Part shown: positions 1-8,365 of the stretch, one piece after another
Layout: each line of letters starts with the position of its first letter
How positions within the stretch are numbered: position 1 is the first letter of the stretch
Assembly (NCBI GenBank): GCA_947570615.1
Contig: CANOVJ010000033.1
Location: 1 to 41,810 of the forward strand
DNA length: 41,810 nucleotides
Reading direction: 5' to 3'
Source of the DNA: an uncultured Lachnospiraceae bacterium
Lineage (GTDB): Bacteria; Bacillota; Clostridia; Lachnospirales; Lachnospiraceae
The notes under the pieces: generated by a model
Databases searched by the model: none
What the model was told of the DNA's origin: nothing
The model's input: only the letters and a program-made list of their open reading frames with translations
Position numbers and translations under genes: made by a program

Positions 1-378
1 TGCTTAACAGATTGTACGCTTTACCCATCTTTTTGCAACCCCTTTTTCGTAATTTTTCTATACTGCGGATATATCGCGAATTCACAGATATGCCTTATTT
101 TACGCCACTCCTTCCATTATGTCCACTCTCCAAACGGATAGTCCGGGGCACTTTTTTCGGTTTTTTCAGAAAAATTTTTATGCCTTTTTGACGGACAATC
201 TGAATGGTTTTTCGGTTTATACACTGCTGTTTATTGCTTTCCTCACAGCCTGCCTTCATAATAAACTGATCACACAGGAGGAGGAAAAGCATGCTTACGT
301 TTGAAGATTTCAAGCGGAAGCAATGCGGAATTCCCAATCTCCTGACAACTGGCAGCAAGTGCAAGAATTCCGGGCAAT
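1..378. other. No convincing gene; AT-rich spacer
   Basis: I see no supported gene here. An open frame on the plus strand starts at 291 behind a good ribosome-binding sequence (AGGAGGAGG, 266-300 region) and runs to 662. However, from about residue 25 it passes through a series of strong hairpins and becomes Cys/Pro/Arg-rich low-complexity sequence, which is unlike a folded protein. Its first residues (MLTFEDFKRK) could be the remnant start of a lost gene. No tRNA or rRNA is visible. Confidence 0.4.
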
Positions 379-463
379 CGAGTAGGGGAGGATTTTTCCC
401 CTGCTCGCCGTGCGCCCCATGCGCCGCTTTAGCGGCATACTTCCTCTGCATGGGGCTGCGCAT
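379..463. repeat. Tandem hairpin cluster, possible dispersed structured repeat
   Basis: Two adjacent inverted-repeat structures. The first pairs CGAGTAGGGGA (379-389) with TCCCCTGCTCG (397-407), with one G-T pair. The second pairs TGCGCCCCATGC (411-422) with GCATGGGGCTGCGCA (449-463) around a nested GCCGC-TTTA-GCGGC hairpin (423-436). Its right part (443-468) recurs with three mismatches in 26 bases at 24698-24723, in both places directly after the T-run of a leftward terminator. It looks like a terminator-associated repeat; its function is unknown. Confidence 0.45.
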
Positions 464-503
464 AAAAAAGCGGGAAAATAGCTGGCGTGACAGCTTTTTC
501 CCG
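464..503 (-). terminator. Rho-independent terminator (leftward)
   Basis: Read on the minus strand, CGGGAAAAAGCTG, a six-base loop and CAGCTATTTTCCCG form a 13-bp stem with one bulged base, followed by C and six Ts (464-469). It is well oriented to end leftward transcripts, either read-through from the methyltransferase gene about 200 bp upstream or a short RNA from the candidate promoter at 594-622. On the plus strand the stem is followed only by TTTCG. Confidence 0.65.
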
Positions 504-593
504 TTTCGACAATATCCGAATCCTTTTTACCTTTCCGCTCTATACGATCACGAAAACCGGCGGCTTTTGCGTGAAAGTATACTTTTGCCTGAT

Positions 594-622
594 AGTATAC
601 ATTTTTTTACCCCGCGGGGCAA
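594..622 (-). promoter_or_regulatory. Candidate sigma-A promoter for a short leftward RNA
   Basis: On the minus strand TTGCCC (617-622) is separated by exactly 17 bases from TATACT (594-599). The next downstream feature on that strand is the terminator at 464-503, so a transcript of roughly 120 nt with no obvious reading frame would result. A second GTATAC palindrome lies at 577-582, and CCCGCGGGG occupies part of the spacer, so a regulator could bind here. The promoter call rests on the motif alone. Confidence 0.3.
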
Positions 623-708
623 AATTTATTTTAACCCGGACAGGCCCGCTGCCGCCAGATAAAGAAGGCCATAAGGGAAGATGGGTATGACGGAGCATGC
701 TTACTGAA

Positions 709-1512
709 TCACCCCTTCTTCCCCACCATCACGCAGTACCACTCCGCCTCCTGAGCCTTCACATCGAAGCAGGCCGGATGGCACAGCGCCTGTATATCCC
801 CGTACCCCAGAGACCGCAGCTTTTCCAGCAGCAACTCCCTTTTCACAGGAAAATAGCGCTCCGCAAATTTCTCCTTCCGGAAAATCCGGTTTTCCCGCTC
901 GAAGGTGTAGAGCAGGTTGAAGGTCATGGAACCGTCCTGATGATAATCCCACACCTGCATCATATTGATCCGCATATCCTGATCGAACACCGGATTATAA
1001 AGATAAAAGCGGTTCCTCTCCTCCAGAATCCGATCCCAGTTGCGCATATCAAAGTAAAGATATCCGCCCGGCCGCACCAGCAGATCCATCTGCTCCAGGG
1101 TTTTGAGCACATCCCCATTCTCCACATGGGGAAGGGAATTTCCCGTGCTGGCCACACAGTCGAATTTTTCCTGAAAATGCGCGCCCAGCTCTCTGAAATC
1201 GCAGGCTCTCAGGTTGAGCGTCCCCTGCTGTGCGCCGCGTAAGTCCGGCGGCCCCGCGGAGACGGAAAAGCCCCGTTTCTGCGCATTCTCCGCACACTTT
1301 TTCAGCATGGCCCGGCTTAAATCAGAGCCGTAAAGGGAGATCCCTATCTCCATCAGCGGCAGCGTCAGATTGCCCGTGCCGATGCTCACATCCAGCAGGG
1401 TATGTATCTCCTTCCCCTCCAGCAGCTTTTCCCAGTGTCTTCTGATGGTCTGATATCTCTCCTCATTTTCCAGCAGATCATAAATGTCTGTTCTGTCGTA
1501 TACGCTTGCCAT
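709..1512 (-). CDS. Class I SAM-dependent methyltransferase
   Basis: A 267-residue soluble protein of the Rossmann-type methyltransferase superfamily, expected to move a methyl group from S-adenosylmethionine to an unknown acceptor. The SAM-binding glycine-rich motif I is LLDVSIGTGN (residues 39-48), with Ser in place of the usual first Gly. The acidic residue that contacts the ribose is D64 in YGSDLS. A later FDCVASTGNSLPHV segment corresponds to motif IV. ATG at 1512 follows AAAAAGGAG. It is the last gene of a leftward gene row and lies 49 bp after the DUF308-like gene. The substrate cannot be read from the sequence; a small-molecule acceptor seems more likely than DNA or RNA because no target-recognition domain is present. 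Confidence 0.85.
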   Translation of the reverse strand: MASVYDRTDIYDLLENEERYQTIRRHWEKLLEGKEIHTLLDVSIGTGNLTLPLMEIGISLYGSDLSRAMLKKCAENAQKRGFSVSAGPPDLRGAQQGTLNLRACDFRELGAHFQEKFDCVASTGNSLPHVENGDVLKTLEQMDLLVRPGGYLYFDMRNWDRILEERNRFYLYNPVFDQDMRINMMQVWDYHQDGSMTFNLLYTFERENRIFRKEKFAERYFPVKRELLLEKLRSLGYGDIQALCHPACFDVKAQEAEWYCVMVGKKG

Positions 1513-1561
1513 ACCGACTCCTTTTTCTGTTTTCCGCCCGCATGAATGCCCCGCAGTATGC

Positions 1562-2143
1562 TCAGTCTAAATCCACATAGTCCGCGTCGATCACTTTCTC
1601 CTTATGCTTCTTCACCTTAAACACCCGGGAGAGGATCCACATATCGGAAACGCCGTCATAAATCAGGGAAATCCCGATCATGCGCACCGCCATCTCCACC
1701 GCCGCGAAGGGATTGAAGACCAGCATCCCGCCAAAGGCCACCGTGAGGATTCCCAGCAGAAGCGCCAGCCACCACTTATCATAATTCTCCCTCTGCAAAT
1801 CCACAGCCTGTATCACGTTATGTACCCCGTGAATCAGGATCACCACGCCCACGATCACCGGCACCGCCATGATAATCATATCCGGCCGCAGCAAAATCCA
1901 CAGGCCGATCACCGACAGGACAATGCCAAGAATCAGCATTCCCTGGGAGAGAAATGTCCGCTCCCTGTTCATCAGACATATGACCACCTGAAAAGCCCCG
2001 TAGATGAGCAGCACGCCGCCCAGCAGCATGCACACGATCCGGGTGGTGGTCCCCGGCCAGATCAGAAGCACCAGCCCAAAGAGGATGCACAGCGCCGCCG
2101 ACACCGTATAGTTCGCCTTCAATCCTTTTAAAAATTCCGTCAT
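1562..2143 (-). CDS. DUF308/HdeD-like integral membrane protein
   Basis: A 193-residue membrane protein made of about six short hydrophobic helices arranged as three pairs (residues ~12-58, ~68-112, ~124-172). This is the pattern of the DUF308 family to which HdeD, the E. coli acid-resistance membrane protein, belongs. The C-terminus is charged (VKKHKEKVIDADYVDLD) and probably cytoplasmic. ATG at 2143 follows AAAAGGAGAGACTGAT. It sits between the VanZ-like gene and the methyltransferase in the same direction. No enzymatic motif is visible; a role in envelope stress is only a family-based guess. Confidence 0.8.
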   Translation of the reverse strand: MTEFLKGLKANYTVSAALCILFGLVLLIWPGTTTRIVCMLLGGVLLIYGAFQVVICLMNRERTFLSQGMLILGIVLSVIGLWILLRPDMIIMAVPVIVGVVILIHGVHNVIQAVDLQRENYDKWWLALLLGILTVAFGGMLVFNPFAAVEMAVRMIGISLIYDGVSDMWILSRVFKVKKHKEKVIDADYVDLD

Positions 2144-2220
2144 ATCAGTCTCTCCTTTTCTTAATAATGCCGCTGTTTTTCGTCCATAAGCCCTCCCGCA
2201 AAACGTACCGCCGCCTGCCC

Positions 2221-2769
2221 TCAGGACTTTCGCAAGGCATATCTGCGTCTGATGGCTTCATATATAAGATACCCCAGATATCCCAACACCGCCCCGAGGC
2301 AGTTGAGCAGGATATCATCCACGTCAAAGGCCCCGAAGGCGCTGAAAAGCTGAAAAACCTCTATCCCCAGAACCAGCACAAAGGCGTTCAGGAGCATCAC
2401 AAAAAAATTTCTGCCCCGCTTCATCACATATGGCAGCAAAAAACCGAAGGGAACAAACACCACAATATTTCCCACCAGGTTTTCAAAGCTGTTCAGCTTA
2501 TAAGAATAATCTATATACATACGTATGGTTTTAAACAACGTAAAATTAGCCGTGTCAAGCCCCTCCAGGATCACCTCCCTGCGCCACGTGGACGCGATGG
2601 CCCGAAGCTGCTCCAGAGGGTACTTAAAAATAATCACCTTAATGACTGCAAGCAGATAAAGAAAAAAGACCAGCCTGACATGTTTCCTGAGAAATTCTCC
2701 TCCCCTGGAAATCCATTCAGAGAAACGCCCTCCCCCGCGGGCTCCCCCCTGAAACTGTCCGCTTTTCAC
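2221..2769 (-). CDS. VanZ-like family membrane protein
   Basis: A 182-residue protein with a basic N-terminus, a first membrane helix at about 31-50, and the VanZ-like core: NFTLFKTI (~74-81), NLVGNIVVFVPFGFLLP (~96-112), a helix containing EVFQLF (~136-141), and GAFDVDDILLNCLGA (~145-159). The core motifs N-x2-GN-x4-P-x-GF-x-LP, E-x2-Q and DxDD-x3-N are the family hallmarks. Translation begins with GTG at 2769, with GGAGG nine bases upstream. It lies 22 bp after the dehydrogenase gene. VanZ of Tn1546 gives low-level teicoplanin resistance, but most chromosomal VanZ-like proteins have no proven function, and no van ligase or dipeptidase gene is near. Confidence 0.85.
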   Translation of the reverse strand: MKSGQFQGGARGGGRFSEWISRGGEFLRKHVRLVFFLYLLAVIKVIIFKYPLEQLRAIASTWRREVILEGLDTANFTLFKTIRMYIDYSYKLNSFENLVGNIVVFVPFGFLLPYVMKRGRNFFVMLLNAFVLVLGIEVFQLFSAFGAFDVDDILLNCLGAVLGYLGYLIYEAIRRRYALRKS

Positions 2770-2791
2770 AAATGCTGTCCCTCCATCAGGA

Positions 2792-3781
2792 TCAATCCCT
2801 TACCTCCCAGGGATTTTCCTTACCTTCCACAAAATATTTACAGCCAAGCAGGGAATCCCTCACAACGGTTTCCACACAGTCGTCCGTATAAAAAGCCATG
2901 TGATGGCTCACGGTCACATTGGGAAAGCCCCGCAGAATGGCCAGCTCTCTGTTATTAAGTATATCTGATTTATGGTCATAATAATACAGTCCGAACTCAT
3001 TTTCCACCACATCCAGGCCCGCGCCGCCGATTTTTCCGCTCTCGATACCGCAAATCAGCGCCTGCGTGTCGATCAGGCCGCCTCTGGCGGTGTTCACGAT
3101 CATCACGCCGTCCCTCATCTGAGCGATGGCCTTTTCGTCGATCATATGATAATTTTCATCGGTCAGGGGCGCATGAAGGCTGATCACATCCGCCCTGCGC
3201 CACATTTCCTCCAGGGATACATACGCCGCGCCCGTCTTATAAACCTCCTGATTCTCATAAAGGTCGTATGCGATCAGCTTACAGCCAAAGCCGGACAGAT
3301 CGCGAAGCACCGTCCTTCCGATCCTGCCGGTTCCGATAATTCCCACGGTCAGATCCTTAAGCTCCCGGCCCTGGATCCCTTTGAGGGAGTAATCCTGGAT
3401 ATTGGTGCGCTCCAGAATCCGTTTCATTTTCCGGATGGTCATCAGGATCAGCATCACCGCATAGTCCGCCACGCCGCAGGGACCATAGGGCGCGTTGGCT
3501 ACCGTCATCCCGAGCTCCCTGGCCGCCTTTACGTCGATATGGTCATAGCCGATGGTCCGGGTGGTCACATATTTTACCCCGTAATCCGCAAAGACCGAGA
3601 GCAGCTCCCCGGGCATCCGGGAGGTGATGATATCGATACACTGGGCCCCTTCTGCAAGGGAGGCGTTGCGCGCATCCGGCGCGTCCGGGCAGAGGATCAG
3701 CTCAATCCCCAGCTCCTGTGCATATTTTTCAAACAAAGCCTTCTCGTCGAATTCTCTGCAATTGTATACTGTCACCTTCAT
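2792..3781 (-). CDS. D-2-hydroxyacid dehydrogenase, probably D-lactate dehydrogenase
   Basis: A cytoplasmic NAD-dependent enzyme expected to reduce pyruvate (or a related 2-oxoacid) to the D-hydroxyacid. The protein is 329 residues from ATG at 3781, which has AAAGGGGTG upstream; the frame stays open 30 bases further but without a better start. The dinucleotide fold is GIIGTGRIG (147-155), with D173 of AYDLY as the NAD-selecting acid. The catalytic triad is R233 (TARGG), E262 (ENEFG) and H294 (SHHMAF). The ENxFGLYYYDH and C-terminal DD pattern matches the LdhA/VanH branch, and length equals typical D-lactate dehydrogenases. A fermentative role in NAD regeneration is the likeliest; a VanH role is not supported by the neighbours. 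Confidence 0.9.
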   Translation of the reverse strand: MKVTVYNCREFDEKALFEKYAQELGIELILCPDAPDARNASLAEGAQCIDIITSRMPGELLSVFADYGVKYVTTRTIGYDHIDVKAARELGMTVANAPYGPCGVADYAVMLILMTIRKMKRILERTNIQDYSLKGIQGRELKDLTVGIIGTGRIGRTVLRDLSGFGCKLIAYDLYENQEVYKTGAAYVSLEEMWRRADVISLHAPLTDENYHMIDEKAIAQMRDGVMIVNTARGGLIDTQALICGIESGKIGGAGLDVVENEFGLYYYDHKSDILNNRELAILRGFPNVTVSHHMAFYTDDCVETVVRDSLLGCKYFVEGKENPWEVRD

Positions 3782-3843
3782 TTTTGCGACACCCCTTTCC
3801 AGAACCGCCACACGCCAAAGCGCCCTGCAGCCTTCCTGTCCGT

Positions 3844-5079
3844 TTACTGTTCCTTTTCCTTCTGTCCCTGCTCCTTTTCTTCCCTCTGCCTTCTTCTCGC
3901 CTCCATGCGCTCCCTTTCCGCTTCCCGGTAAATTCGCACCGCCTCCATGTCCTCGTCGCTTAAATGTCTGAAATTGCTGATGCTGGCATAGAGCACCTTA
4001 CAGCTGTTAATGGTGGTGTCAAAAACGCCTTCCTGATACATGTTCAGCACAATAATACCGATGGGAACGGCGATGATCATCCCGATCACGCCCGCCATCT
4101 TATAACCGATATACAGAAGAAACAGGGTGGGAACCGGCGCAAGCCCCATGGAGTCCCCCATGATCTTGGGCTGGATGAGCTGTCTGGCAAGCTGTCCCAC
4201 GCCCCAGATAATGAGCAGACCGATGACCATAGTGTAATCGCCGCTTAAGAATTTGACCACCGCCCAGGGCAGAAGGACGGTTCCCGTCCCGAAAAAGGGC
4301 AGAAAGTCCAGAAACGCCACGGCGATGGCGATGATAAAGGCATACCTTATCCGCAGAACGGTAAAGCCGACGCCCAGAAGCAGATACATCCACAGCTCGA
4401 TCTTAAGCTGGGCCTTAAAGTAACCGCCCACCGCGTGGCGCAGGCCTCTCTTCACCATGTCCCATCGCTCAATGATGGCCTGCGGCATGATCCGGTGAAG
4501 AAGGCCGCTCACATATTCCCGGTCCGCCACAAACAGATAGGCGGAGAGAAGGCACATGATGATCCCGATCAGAATGGAGGGAAGATTCATGGCAAAGCGC
4601 CCTAACGCCTCGATGGTGGGGGTACTGAGCTCTCCGATCAGATCCCCTATGTAGGTCTCCACATTCCCCGCGATCCTGCTGAAGGTGATCTGCACCTTTT
4701 CGGGGAGATATCTGCCCGCATTGGCCAGCTTCTGCCCCACCTCCGTAAAATCCTCAAGGGTGTTCTCCCACATATCCGGCAGCTCCCGGGTAAAGCTCAC
4801 CGTTTCCTCAATCAGCTTTATACCCATGAGATACCCCGCCAGAATCACCAGGGCGATGACGGCTATGATGACAAAGGCCGATCCGGCCTTTCGCTTTATT
4901 TTCAGCGTCTTTTCGAAAAAGCGTACCAGCGGGCTGGCGATCATGGCGATCACCCATCCCACCACAAAGGGCATAAACACAATGATAATTCTGGGAACCA
5001 CAAAAATACATACCAGCAAAAGCAGCAGCATAATCCCCAGATTGACCAGTACCTTTAAATATGTTCTTCTATTTCCCAT
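3844..5079 (-). CDS. AI-2E family membrane protein (YtvI-like)
   Basis: A 411-residue polytopic membrane protein. It has two N-terminal helices (about 8-50), a third near 62-83, a long amphipathic extracytoplasmic stretch (~85-160), and a C-terminal block of helices with the family motifs GxGTVLLPWAVV, GxLAR-Q-IQPKIMG and a glycine-rich GMIIAVPIGI segment. This is the AI-2E/PerM superfamily; the N-terminal layout resembles the sporulation protein YtvI. The C-terminus is a charged coil rich in Glu, Arg and Gln. ATG at 5079 has GAGGCGG upstream; an upstream in-frame GTG at 5115 lacks a ribosome-binding site. It lies directly downstream of engB. The transported substrate is unknown. Confidence 0.85.
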   Translation of the reverse strand: MGNRRTYLKVLVNLGIMLLLLLVCIFVVPRIIIVFMPFVVGWVIAMIASPLVRFFEKTLKIKRKAGSAFVIIAVIALVILAGYLMGIKLIEETVSFTRELPDMWENTLEDFTEVGQKLANAGRYLPEKVQITFSRIAGNVETYIGDLIGELSTPTIEALGRFAMNLPSILIGIIMCLLSAYLFVADREYVSGLLHRIMPQAIIERWDMVKRGLRHAVGGYFKAQLKIELWMYLLLGVGFTVLRIRYAFIIAIAVAFLDFLPFFGTGTVLLPWAVVKFLSGDYTMVIGLLIIWGVGQLARQLIQPKIMGDSMGLAPVPTLFLLYIGYKMAGVIGMIIAVPIGIIVLNMYQEGVFDTTINSCKVLYASISNFRHLSDEDMEAVRIYREAERERMEARRRQREEKEQGQKEKEQ

Positions 5080-5124
5080 ACCCCAAAACCGCCTCTTTTC
5101 AGGATCCTCAACCACTGCCCGGGC

Positions 5125-5721
5125 TCACGCCTGCGCATGTTCCAGATAAGAATCGATCAGCTCGTAAATTTCCTCCCGGCCCTGCCTGGTCTGCGCCGAC
5201 CAGGGGATCACCGTCGTGTCCTCCCGGGCCTTAAGCCCCTCCCGGATCTGGCGAACGTGCCTGGCGATCTGGCTGCGGTTGATCTTATCCAGCTTGGTGG
5301 CGATGATCACCGGGGCAAAGCCCTGTTCCTTAATCCACTCGTACATGATCCGATCATTTTCGGAGGGCTCATGGCGGATATCCACCAGCAGAAAGACCGC
5401 CCGGAGCTGCCCGGAGCTGTGCAGATACTTCTCGATCATCCTGCCCCATTCGGTTTTGATCTCCACGTTGGCCCTGGTGTAGCCATACCCCGGCAGATCC
5501 ACCAGATACAGCGCGTCGTTCACATTATAATAATTGATGGTCTGGGTCTTCCCCGGCCGGGCGCTGGTTCTCGCCAGGGATTTCCGGTTCATCAGTCCGT
5601 TAATCAGGGAGGACTTGCCCACATTGCTCTTACCCGCAAAGGCAAATTCCATATGGGCGTTTACCGGCAGTTTGCTGGTGACGCCGCACACCGTTTCCAG
5701 ACTTGCGCTTTTAATTATCAT
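5125..5721 (-). CDS. engB: Ribosome biogenesis GTPase EngB/YsxC
   Basis: A TRAFAC-class GTPase needed for late assembly of the 50S ribosomal subunit. From ATG at 5721 (GGAGG six bases upstream) it is 198 residues, the usual length. A longer frame upstream to 5778 has no ribosome-binding site. G1 is GKSNVGKS (30-37), followed by the EngB signature with conserved threonines ([12 protein letters not shown]), G3 is DLPGYGY, and G4 is TKLDK, with the G5 region near IPWSAQ. It follows lon, a very common Gram-positive arrangement (lon-ysxC), and probably shares its transcript. Confidence 0.97.
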   Translation of the reverse strand: MIIKSASLETVCGVTSKLPVNAHMEFAFAGKSNVGKSSLINGLMNRKSLARTSARPGKTQTINYYNVNDALYLVDLPGYGYTRANVEIKTEWGRMIEKYLHSSGQLRAVFLLVDIRHEPSENDRIMYEWIKEQGFAPVIIATKLDKINRSQIARHVRQIREGLKAREDTTVIPWSAQTRQGREEIYELIDSYLEHAQA

Positions 5722-5817
5722 TCCAATCCTCCATGCCGCGCTCTGCGCCGCAGCGCCGTACCAGGTCCGCGCAGGCATTTTCGCGTCTGCGCCCCGATCC
5801 GGGCCGTTCGCAGTTCC

Positions 5818-8244
5818 CTACACCAGCGCGTGCCTTAACACTTCCTTCATGCTCTTTACAAAGGTGATGGTCAGCCCCTCCAGGATCTCCTGGGAGATCT
5901 CCTCGATGTCCTTTTTATTCTCAGAAGGAACCAGCACCTCCTTAAGCCCCGCCATCCGGGCCGCCAGAATTTTTTCCTTCAGGCCGCCGATGGGGAGTAC
6001 CCTTCCCCGCAGGGTTACCTCCCCCGTCATGGCAAGATCGCTCCTGACCCGTTTTCCTGTGATTGCGGAAAAGATCGCCGTGGCCATGGTGATCCCGGCG
6101 GAGGGCCCGTCCTTGGGCACCGCTCCCTGGGGGATGTGGATGTGAAAATCGTTCTCCTTAAACACCTTCGGCTGGATACGGTACTCCTCCCCCACGGAGC
6201 GCACGAAGCTGATTCCAATCCTGGCCGACTCCTTCATCACGTCCCCCATCTGTCCGGTGAGCTCCACCTCGCCCTTTCCGGGCATCATATTCACCTCGAT
6301 CTGAAGGGTGTCGCCCCCCACGCTGGTCCAGGCAAGACCTCTCACGATGCCCACCTGGGGCTCCCTGTTGGCCTTATCCAGACTGTATTTTCGTTTTCCA
6401 AGATACTTCTCCAGATTGGAGGCCGTCACCTTAATCCTGGGCAGGTCGGAAAGCGGATCCGCGCCCGCCTGCGGAGCCGACTCTCTGCCCGTCTCCTGAG
6501 CGGGCTCTCTGGCCGCATTCTCTCCCGCCTGTCTGTTTTCCAGAATCTCTCTGGCCGCCTTGCGCATGATTTCCCCGATCTTGCGCTCCAACTCCCGCAC
6601 GCCGGCCTCCCTGGTATAGTAAGTGATGATATTTTTAAGGGCGCTGTCCTGAATGGTCAGCATCCTGCCTGTAATTCCGTTTCTGGCCATCTGCTTTTTG
6701 AGAAGGTGCTCCCTGGCGATGTGGAACTTCTCATTTTCCGTGTAGCTGTTCACCTCGATGATCTCCATCCGGTCCAGAAGGGGCCTCGGGATGGTCTGGG
6801 TGGTGTTGGCCGTGGCAATGAACAGCACCTGGGAGAGATCCAGCGGAATCTCCACATAGTGATCCCGGAACCTTACATTCTGCTCCCCGTCCAGCACCTC
6901 TAAAAGGGCGGAGAAGGTATCCCCCTTGTAATCGTTGCTCACCTTGTCGATCTCGTCCAGAAGCATCAGGGGATTCTTCACCCCCGCCTGCTTAAGGCCC
7001 GCGACAATCCGCCCCGGCATGGCCCCCACATAGGTCTTGCGGTGGCCCCGGATCTCCGCCTCGTCGCGCACGCCCCCCAGACAGATCCGCACATACTTTT
7101 TGTCCAGGGACTCGGCCACGCTTCTGGCGATGGAGGTCTTTCCGGTTCCGGGAGGGCCCACCAGACAGATGATGGGGCTCTCCCCCTTCCTGGTAAGGCA
7201 GCGCACCGCCAGAAATTCCAGGATCCGCTCCTTCACCTGTGTAAGGCCATAGTGCTCCCTCTCCAGGATCTCCCTGGCCCGGCTCATACTCTCATTGTCC
7301 TGGGAGGCCTTCTCCCAGGGAAGCTCCAACAGGGTTTCTATGTAGGCCCTCTCCACGGCTCCCTCCGAGCTGCTCACCGCAAGACTGCGAAACCGGGAGA
7401 TCTCCTTTTTTATTTTTTCCTTCACTTCCTCTGAAGCCTGCAGCTGCTCCAGCGCCTGATCGAACTGATCCGCGTCGGAAAAGGAGCCCTCCTCCCCCAG
7501 CTCCTCCCGGATATAGTGAAGCTGCTCCCGCAGAAGATAGTCTCTCTGGTTCTTATCCACCCGCTCCCTCATGCGGCTGGCAAGATCCTCCCTTGCTTTG
7601 GCGATCTCAATCTCGTTGAGAAGCTGCTCGCACAGGATCTCATAGCGCGCGGATACGTCCAGGGTCTCCAGTATCTGCTGCTTTTTCTCATAGCCAAAGG
7701 GCAGGTTCATGGTGATCTGATCTATCAGACTGGCAGGGTCCGTGACCTGGGCATATCTTTGCAGCGCGTTCTTATCCAGTCTGGGATAATGGGCGGCAAA
7801 GACCGTAAAATACTCCCTGAGCTGGCGGAGCATGGCCTCCCTTTCCACCGGATCCGCTTCCCCGCTCTGATCCTCCCGCTCAAAGATCTCCACAAAGCCC
7901 TCCAGAAAACCGGAGTTGTCCGGATTAATCCCCCTAAGCGCCCCCCGGCAGATCCCCTCCACCAGCACCCGCACGATCTGGTGCGGAAGCCTTGTGACCT
8001 GCTTTACCGCGCAGACGGTTCCCACCCGGTATAAATGCTCCTCCCGGGGCTCATCAATCCCTGCGTCCCTCTGCGTCACCAGAAAAATCCGGGTATTTTT
8101 CATCATGGCATATTCCAGCGCCTGCACGGATTTCTCTCTGTTTAAATCAAAATGTATCACCGCGTCCGGCAAAACCGTCATTCCCCGTAAGGGAATGACC
8201 GGCATTGTAAGCGCCTGCACGGCTTCTTCCATTATTTCGCTCAT
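5818..8244 (-). CDS. lon: ATP-dependent Lon protease
   Basis: A cytoplasmic AAA+ serine protease that unfolds and degrades damaged and regulatory proteins as a hexamer. The protein is 808 residues from ATG at 8244, placed eight bases after GAGG; six codons upstream are also open. The N-terminal substrate-binding LON domain covers about 10-210, a coiled-coil linker 210-310, and the AAA+ module has Walker A GPPGTGKT (363-370) and Walker [11 protein letters not shown]. The Ser-Lys dyad is S715 (DGPSAG) and K758 (GGLKEK), spaced 43 residues as in E. coli Lon. An Ala/Glu-rich insertion near 585-615 ([14 protein letters not shown]) separates the AAA+ and protease domains and is longer than usual. 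It lies between clpX and engB. Confidence 0.98.
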   Translation of the reverse strand: MSEIMEEAVQALTMPVIPLRGMTVLPDAVIHFDLNREKSVQALEYAMMKNTRIFLVTQRDAGIDEPREEHLYRVGTVCAVKQVTRLPHQIVRVLVEGICRGALRGINPDNSGFLEGFVEIFEREDQSGEADPVEREAMLRQLREYFTVFAAHYPRLDKNALQRYAQVTDPASLIDQITMNLPFGYEKKQQILETLDVSARYEILCEQLLNEIEIAKAREDLASRMRERVDKNQRDYLLREQLHYIREELGEEGSFSDADQFDQALEQLQASEEVKEKIKKEISRFRSLAVSSSEGAVERAYIETLLELPWEKASQDNESMSRAREILEREHYGLTQVKERILEFLAVRCLTRKGESPIICLVGPPGTGKTSIARSVAESLDKKYVRICLGGVRDEAEIRGHRKTYVGAMPGRIVAGLKQAGVKNPLMLLDEIDKVSNDYKGDTFSALLEVLDGEQNVRFRDHYVEIPLDLSQVLFIATANTTQTIPRPLLDRMEIIEVNSYTENEKFHIAREHLLKKQMARNGITGRMLTIQDSALKNIITYYTREAGVRELERKIGEIMRKAAREILENRQAGENAAREPAQETGRESAPQAGADPLSDLPRIKVTASNLEKYLGKRKYSLDKANREPQVGIVRGLAWTSVGGDTLQIEVNMMPGKGEVELTGQMGDVMKESARIGISFVRSVGEEYRIQPKVFKENDFHIHIPQGAVPKDGPSAGITMATAIFSAITGKRVRSDLAMTGEVTLRGRVLPIGGLKEKILAARMAGLKEVLVPSENKKDIEEISQEILEGLTITFVKSMKEVLRHALV

Positions 8245-8263
8245 CACACATCCTCTATGCAAA

Positions 8264-8283
8264 ATGCCGCCTCACGGCGGCAT
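8264..8283 (-). terminator. Hairpin between clpX and lon
   Basis: A perfect 8-bp stem ATGCCGCC/GGCGGCAT with a four-base loop. On the minus strand it is followed by TTTTGC, so it could act as a weak, leaky terminator or attenuator after clpX. It could also be a processing site separating clpX and lon messages. It starts 20 bp before the lon start codon. Confidence 0.4.
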
Positions 8284-8364
8284 TTGTTACAATAAGCCGC
8301 CTCGCACAGCGTGGGCGGCGTTTGTTACAATAAGCCGACCCGCACAGCGTGGGCGGCGTTTGTT
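8283..8364. repeat. Tandem 38-bp hairpin repeat in the clpX-lon spacer
   Basis: Two near-identical 38-bp units (8283-8320 and 8321-8358) plus the first six bases of a third (8359-8364). Each begins TTTGTTACAATAAGCCG and contains CGCACAGCGTGGGCGGCG; they differ at two bases. Unit 1 folds with a GCCGCC/GGCGGC stem around CACGCTGTG, while unit 2 has lost part of that stem. The array fills almost the whole spacer between the clpX stop codon and lon. Confidence 0.75.
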
Positions 8365-8365
8365 C

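Noticed and set aside
95-463. Minus-strand 122-residue open frame
   Set aside because: It runs through the hairpin cluster and has no ribosome-binding site or recognisable domain; its N-terminal part is the translation of the inverted repeats.
291-662. Plus-strand 123-residue open frame with a good ribosome-binding site
   Set aside because: After about 25 residues it reads through hairpins and the leftward terminator into Cys/Pro/Arg-rich sequence. A decayed gene start is possible, but a functional protein is unlikely.
2221-3781. D-lactate-type dehydrogenase next to a VanZ-like gene, suggesting a vancomycin-resistance cluster (vanH...vanZ)
   Set aside because: No D-Ala-D-Lac ligase, VanX dipeptidase or VanRS genes are present, and both families are common chromosomal genes in Clostridia. 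The neighbours are a housekeeping gene row.
8283-8364. CRISPR-like array
   Set aside because: The repeats are directly adjacent without unique spacers, there are only two full units, and no cas genes are near.
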